Assembly (NCBI GenBank): GCA_025455945.1
Contig: JALOLN010000100.1
Span: 1-7,108 of the forward strand
Origin: Actinomycetes bacterium
Lineage (GTDB): Bacteria > Actinomycetota > Actinomycetes > Prado026
Length of the DNA stretch: 7,108 nt
Direction of reading: 5' to 3'
In this document: in pieces, positions 6,302 to 7,108 of the stretch
Layout of the letters: the number at the start of each line of letters is the position of its first letter
How positions within the stretch are numbered: the stretch's first letter is position 1
Program-made: the position numbers and the translations under genes
The notes under the pieces: generated by a model
Told to the model about the DNA's origin: nothing
What the model saw: only the letters and a program-made list of their open reading frames with translations
Databases searched by the model: none

Positions 6302-6316
6302 CGGACGTCACGTCCG
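6302..6316. promoter_or_regulatory. Perfect 7-bp inverted repeat, candidate operator
   Basis: CGGACGT-C-ACGTCCG is a perfect dyad of 7-bp arms around one base, in the leader of the SAF gene, 22 bp above GTG 6280. It lies in the 138-bp divergent region (6281-6418) next to a gene for a small HTH protein. A dimeric regulator, possibly that HTH protein, could bind it. Nothing in the sequence identifies the binder. Confidence 0.4.
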
Positions 6317-6344
6317 GCGCCCATGGTGCCGCAGGTGGCGCCGG
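6314..6344. promoter_or_regulatory. Spaced 8-bp inverted repeat in divergent promoter region
   Basis: CCGGCGCC (6314-6321) and its reverse complement GGCGCCGG (6337-6344) are separated by 15 bp, so their centres are 23 bp apart, about two helical turns. The left arm overlaps the end of the neighbouring dyad at 6302-6316. It could be a second operator or an RNA hairpin in the 5' leader of the SAF operon. In DNA of this GC content such arms are partly expected by chance. Confidence 0.3.
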
Positions 6345-6406
6345 TCCACCGCCGCGTTCTCCACAGCCACCCGGTCGGCGCAGTCCACCCTGCCCACGGG
6401 CTCTGC

Positions 6407-6412
6407 CACACT
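6407..6412 (+). promoter_or_regulatory. Possible -10 element for a leaderless HTH transcript
   Basis: CACACT, a loose match to TANNNT, ends six bases before the GTG at 6419, the spacing expected if transcription starts at the start codon. No Shine-Dalgarno is visible upstream of that GTG, which favours leaderless translation, common in actinomycetes. No convincing -35 element was found. Confidence 0.2.
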
Positions 6413-6418
6413 GCCGCC

Positions 6419-6667
6419 GTGGCCCCGCGTTTCCTCACCCTCGCCGACGTGGCCGAGGTGCTCAACATCTCCGCCGCGCAGGCCTACGCGCTGGTCCGCA
6501 ACGGTGACCTCGAGGCCGTGAAGATCGGCGGTCGGGGCGTGTGGCGGGTGGAGGCCACCCGGCTGGAGGCCTACATCGCCCGGCTCTACGACGAGACGCG
6601 CGACTTCGTCGACTCCCATCCGTTCGCCCGTGGCGAGGAGCCACCAGCCGAGGACGACCGCCCCTAG
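6419..6667 (+). CDS. Excisionase-type (MerR-like) HTH DNA-binding protein
   Basis: This 82-residue protein is almost entirely one winged-HTH domain of the HTH_17/excisionase class. Helix 1 is LADVAEVL (8-15), the recognition helix is SAAQAYALVR (18-27), and the wing is AVKIGGRGVWRVE (33-45). A helix then follows (TRLEAYIARLYDETRDFV, 47-64) and a short acidic tail. Despite the family name, proteins of this size and sequence in actinomycetes are usually chromosomal regulators related in fold to BldC; nothing here suggests phage excision. A longer frame opens at ATG 6323. GTG 6419 is preferred because the domain motif begins right after it and the 32 extra residues look like translated promoter DNA. 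It is divergent from the SAF operon and convergent with the Sm-like gene (stops overlap in CTAG). It may regulate the divergent operon; that is inference. Confidence 0.85.
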   Translation: MAPRFLTLADVAEVLNISAAQAYALVRNGDLEAVKIGGRGVWRVEATRLEAYIARLYDETRDFVDSHPFARGEEPPAEDDRP

Positions 6668-6680
6668 CCCTGGTCGGTCC
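6652..6680. terminator. Hairpin spanning overlapping convergent stops (possible bidirectional terminator)
   Basis: GGACGACC (6652-6659) pairs with GGTCGGTCC (6672-6680), leaving one bulged G (6676) and a loop of about 12 bases. The loop contains CTAG (6664-6667), which holds the stops of both convergent genes. There is no T-tract. The function is inferred from position and symmetry. Confidence 0.35.
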
Positions 6681-7108
6681 AGTCGGCTGCGGCCGGACCC
6701 GGCTCGACGGGGCGGACCACCGCCAGCGCGGCGAACGGCAGCACGCGCACCTGGCGGACCGCGGCGGGCCGGCGCGGCTCGTCGTCCGCGTGCTCGGCGA
6801 GCTCGAGGTGGTCGGCCCCCACCCGGTCCACGGTCCCCCCGAACGCGGTGCCATCGGTCAGGACCGCTCGCACGTGCGCGCGGTCGCGGGCCAGGGCGCG
6901 CAGGGCCGGGCCGAGGCCGAACCGGGACTCGACGCTGCCCTCGGACCCGGGTTCCACCGCTCGTGGGCCCAGACCCGTCAGCCACGCCACCGCGAGCAGG
7001 TGCACCAACTGCTCGCCGCTGGGGGCGCGGACGAGGACCCAGTCCGGCCCGACCGCGGTCACGAGGCCGGCCAGCGGCGTCGGCAGGCCACGCACCCCGA
7101 GCACGACC
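6664..7108 (-). CDS. Uncharacterised actinobacterial protein with two Sm-like units (5' end outside window)
   Basis: About 148 C-terminal codons are seen and the frame stays open to the window edge. A GTG at 7104 could be read as a start, but the protein begins abruptly in a folded region there, so the true start is probably outside. Two similar beta-rich segments stand out. Residues 11-45 from that GTG read LAGLVTAVGPDWVLV, then LVHLLAVAWLTGL. Residues 78-131 read HVRAVLTDGTAFGGTVDRVGADHLELAEH, then QVRVLPFAALAVV. Both follow a G-x-V-x-x-V-G-x-D-x-(V/L)-x-L pattern ending in a hydrophobic AVAxL/ALAVV strand, like the Sm1/Sm2 strands of LSm folds. Between them lies SRFGLGPALRALARDRA. I recall similar proteins beside this HTH gene in other actinomycetes, with no known function. 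RNA binding is possible by fold only. No enzyme motif is seen. Confidence 0.7.
   Translation of the reverse strand, partial: VVLGVRGLPTPLAGLVTAVGPDWVLVRAPSGEQLVHLLAVAWLTGLGPRAVEPGSEGSVESRFGLGPALRALARDRAHVRAVLTDGTAFGGTVDRVGADHLELAEHADDEPRRPAAVRQVRVLPFAALAVVRPVEPGPAAADWTDQG

Noticed and set aside
6323..6418. N-terminal extension of the HTH protein from ATG 6323
   Set aside because: The extra 32 residues have no conserved look, the ATG has no Shine-Dalgarno, and the segment overlaps the divergent promoter region and an inverted repeat.
6419..6667. Excisionase gene as a sign of an integrated phage or integrative element
   Set aside because: No integrase, attachment site or direct flanking repeats were seen; this HTH class is common in ordinary chromosomal regulators.

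Overview
The window is very GC-rich, with strong G/C preference at third codon positions, frequent GTG starts and tightly packed genes. This points to a high-GC actinomycete. The style of the CpaE-like, SAF and HTH proteins would fit Geodermatophilaceae or a relative, but that placement is an inference from memory of families, not something a search has shown.

Left block (1-4255). A partial HAD-family hydrolase and an aminoglycoside-phosphotransferase-like kinase form a minus-strand operon (kinase first, 8-bp overlap). Divergent from them, across only 25 bp, lies an acyl-CoA dehydrogenase followed 14 bp later by a 14-TM DHA2-type MFS transporter. Read left to right, HAD, APH and ACAD are the three domains that are fused in that order in vertebrate ACAD10. 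The kinase and dehydrogenase also match the pair that removes a 4-hydroxyl group by phosphorylation and elimination (ACAD10/ACAD11, and LvaA/LvaC of levulinate catabolism in Pseudomonas putida). The likely role is catabolism of 4-hydroxy (or otherwise hydroxylated) acyl-CoAs, with the MFS protein moving a related compound.

Right block (4256-7108). On the minus strand are a SAF-domain membrane protein (CpaB/RcpC-like) and, 3 bp downstream, a CpaE/TadZ-like P-loop protein with a degenerate Walker A. These are normally parts of a Flp/Tad pilus assembly locus, but no CpaF, TadB or TadC follows: the operon stops against the convergent MFS gene. Divergent from the SAF gene is a small excisionase-type HTH DNA-binding protein. 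Convergent with that is the 3' part of an uncharacterised actinobacterial protein that looks like two Sm-like beta-barrel units. The 138-bp region between the SAF and HTH genes carries inverted repeats that could be operators.

Both convergent gene pairs meet with no intergenic DNA. Their stop codons sit inside short palindromes (TGATCA and CTAG) within GC-rich hairpins that may act as bidirectional terminators. There is no gene-free stretch above 300 bp, and no RNA gene, CRISPR array or insertion sequence was seen.
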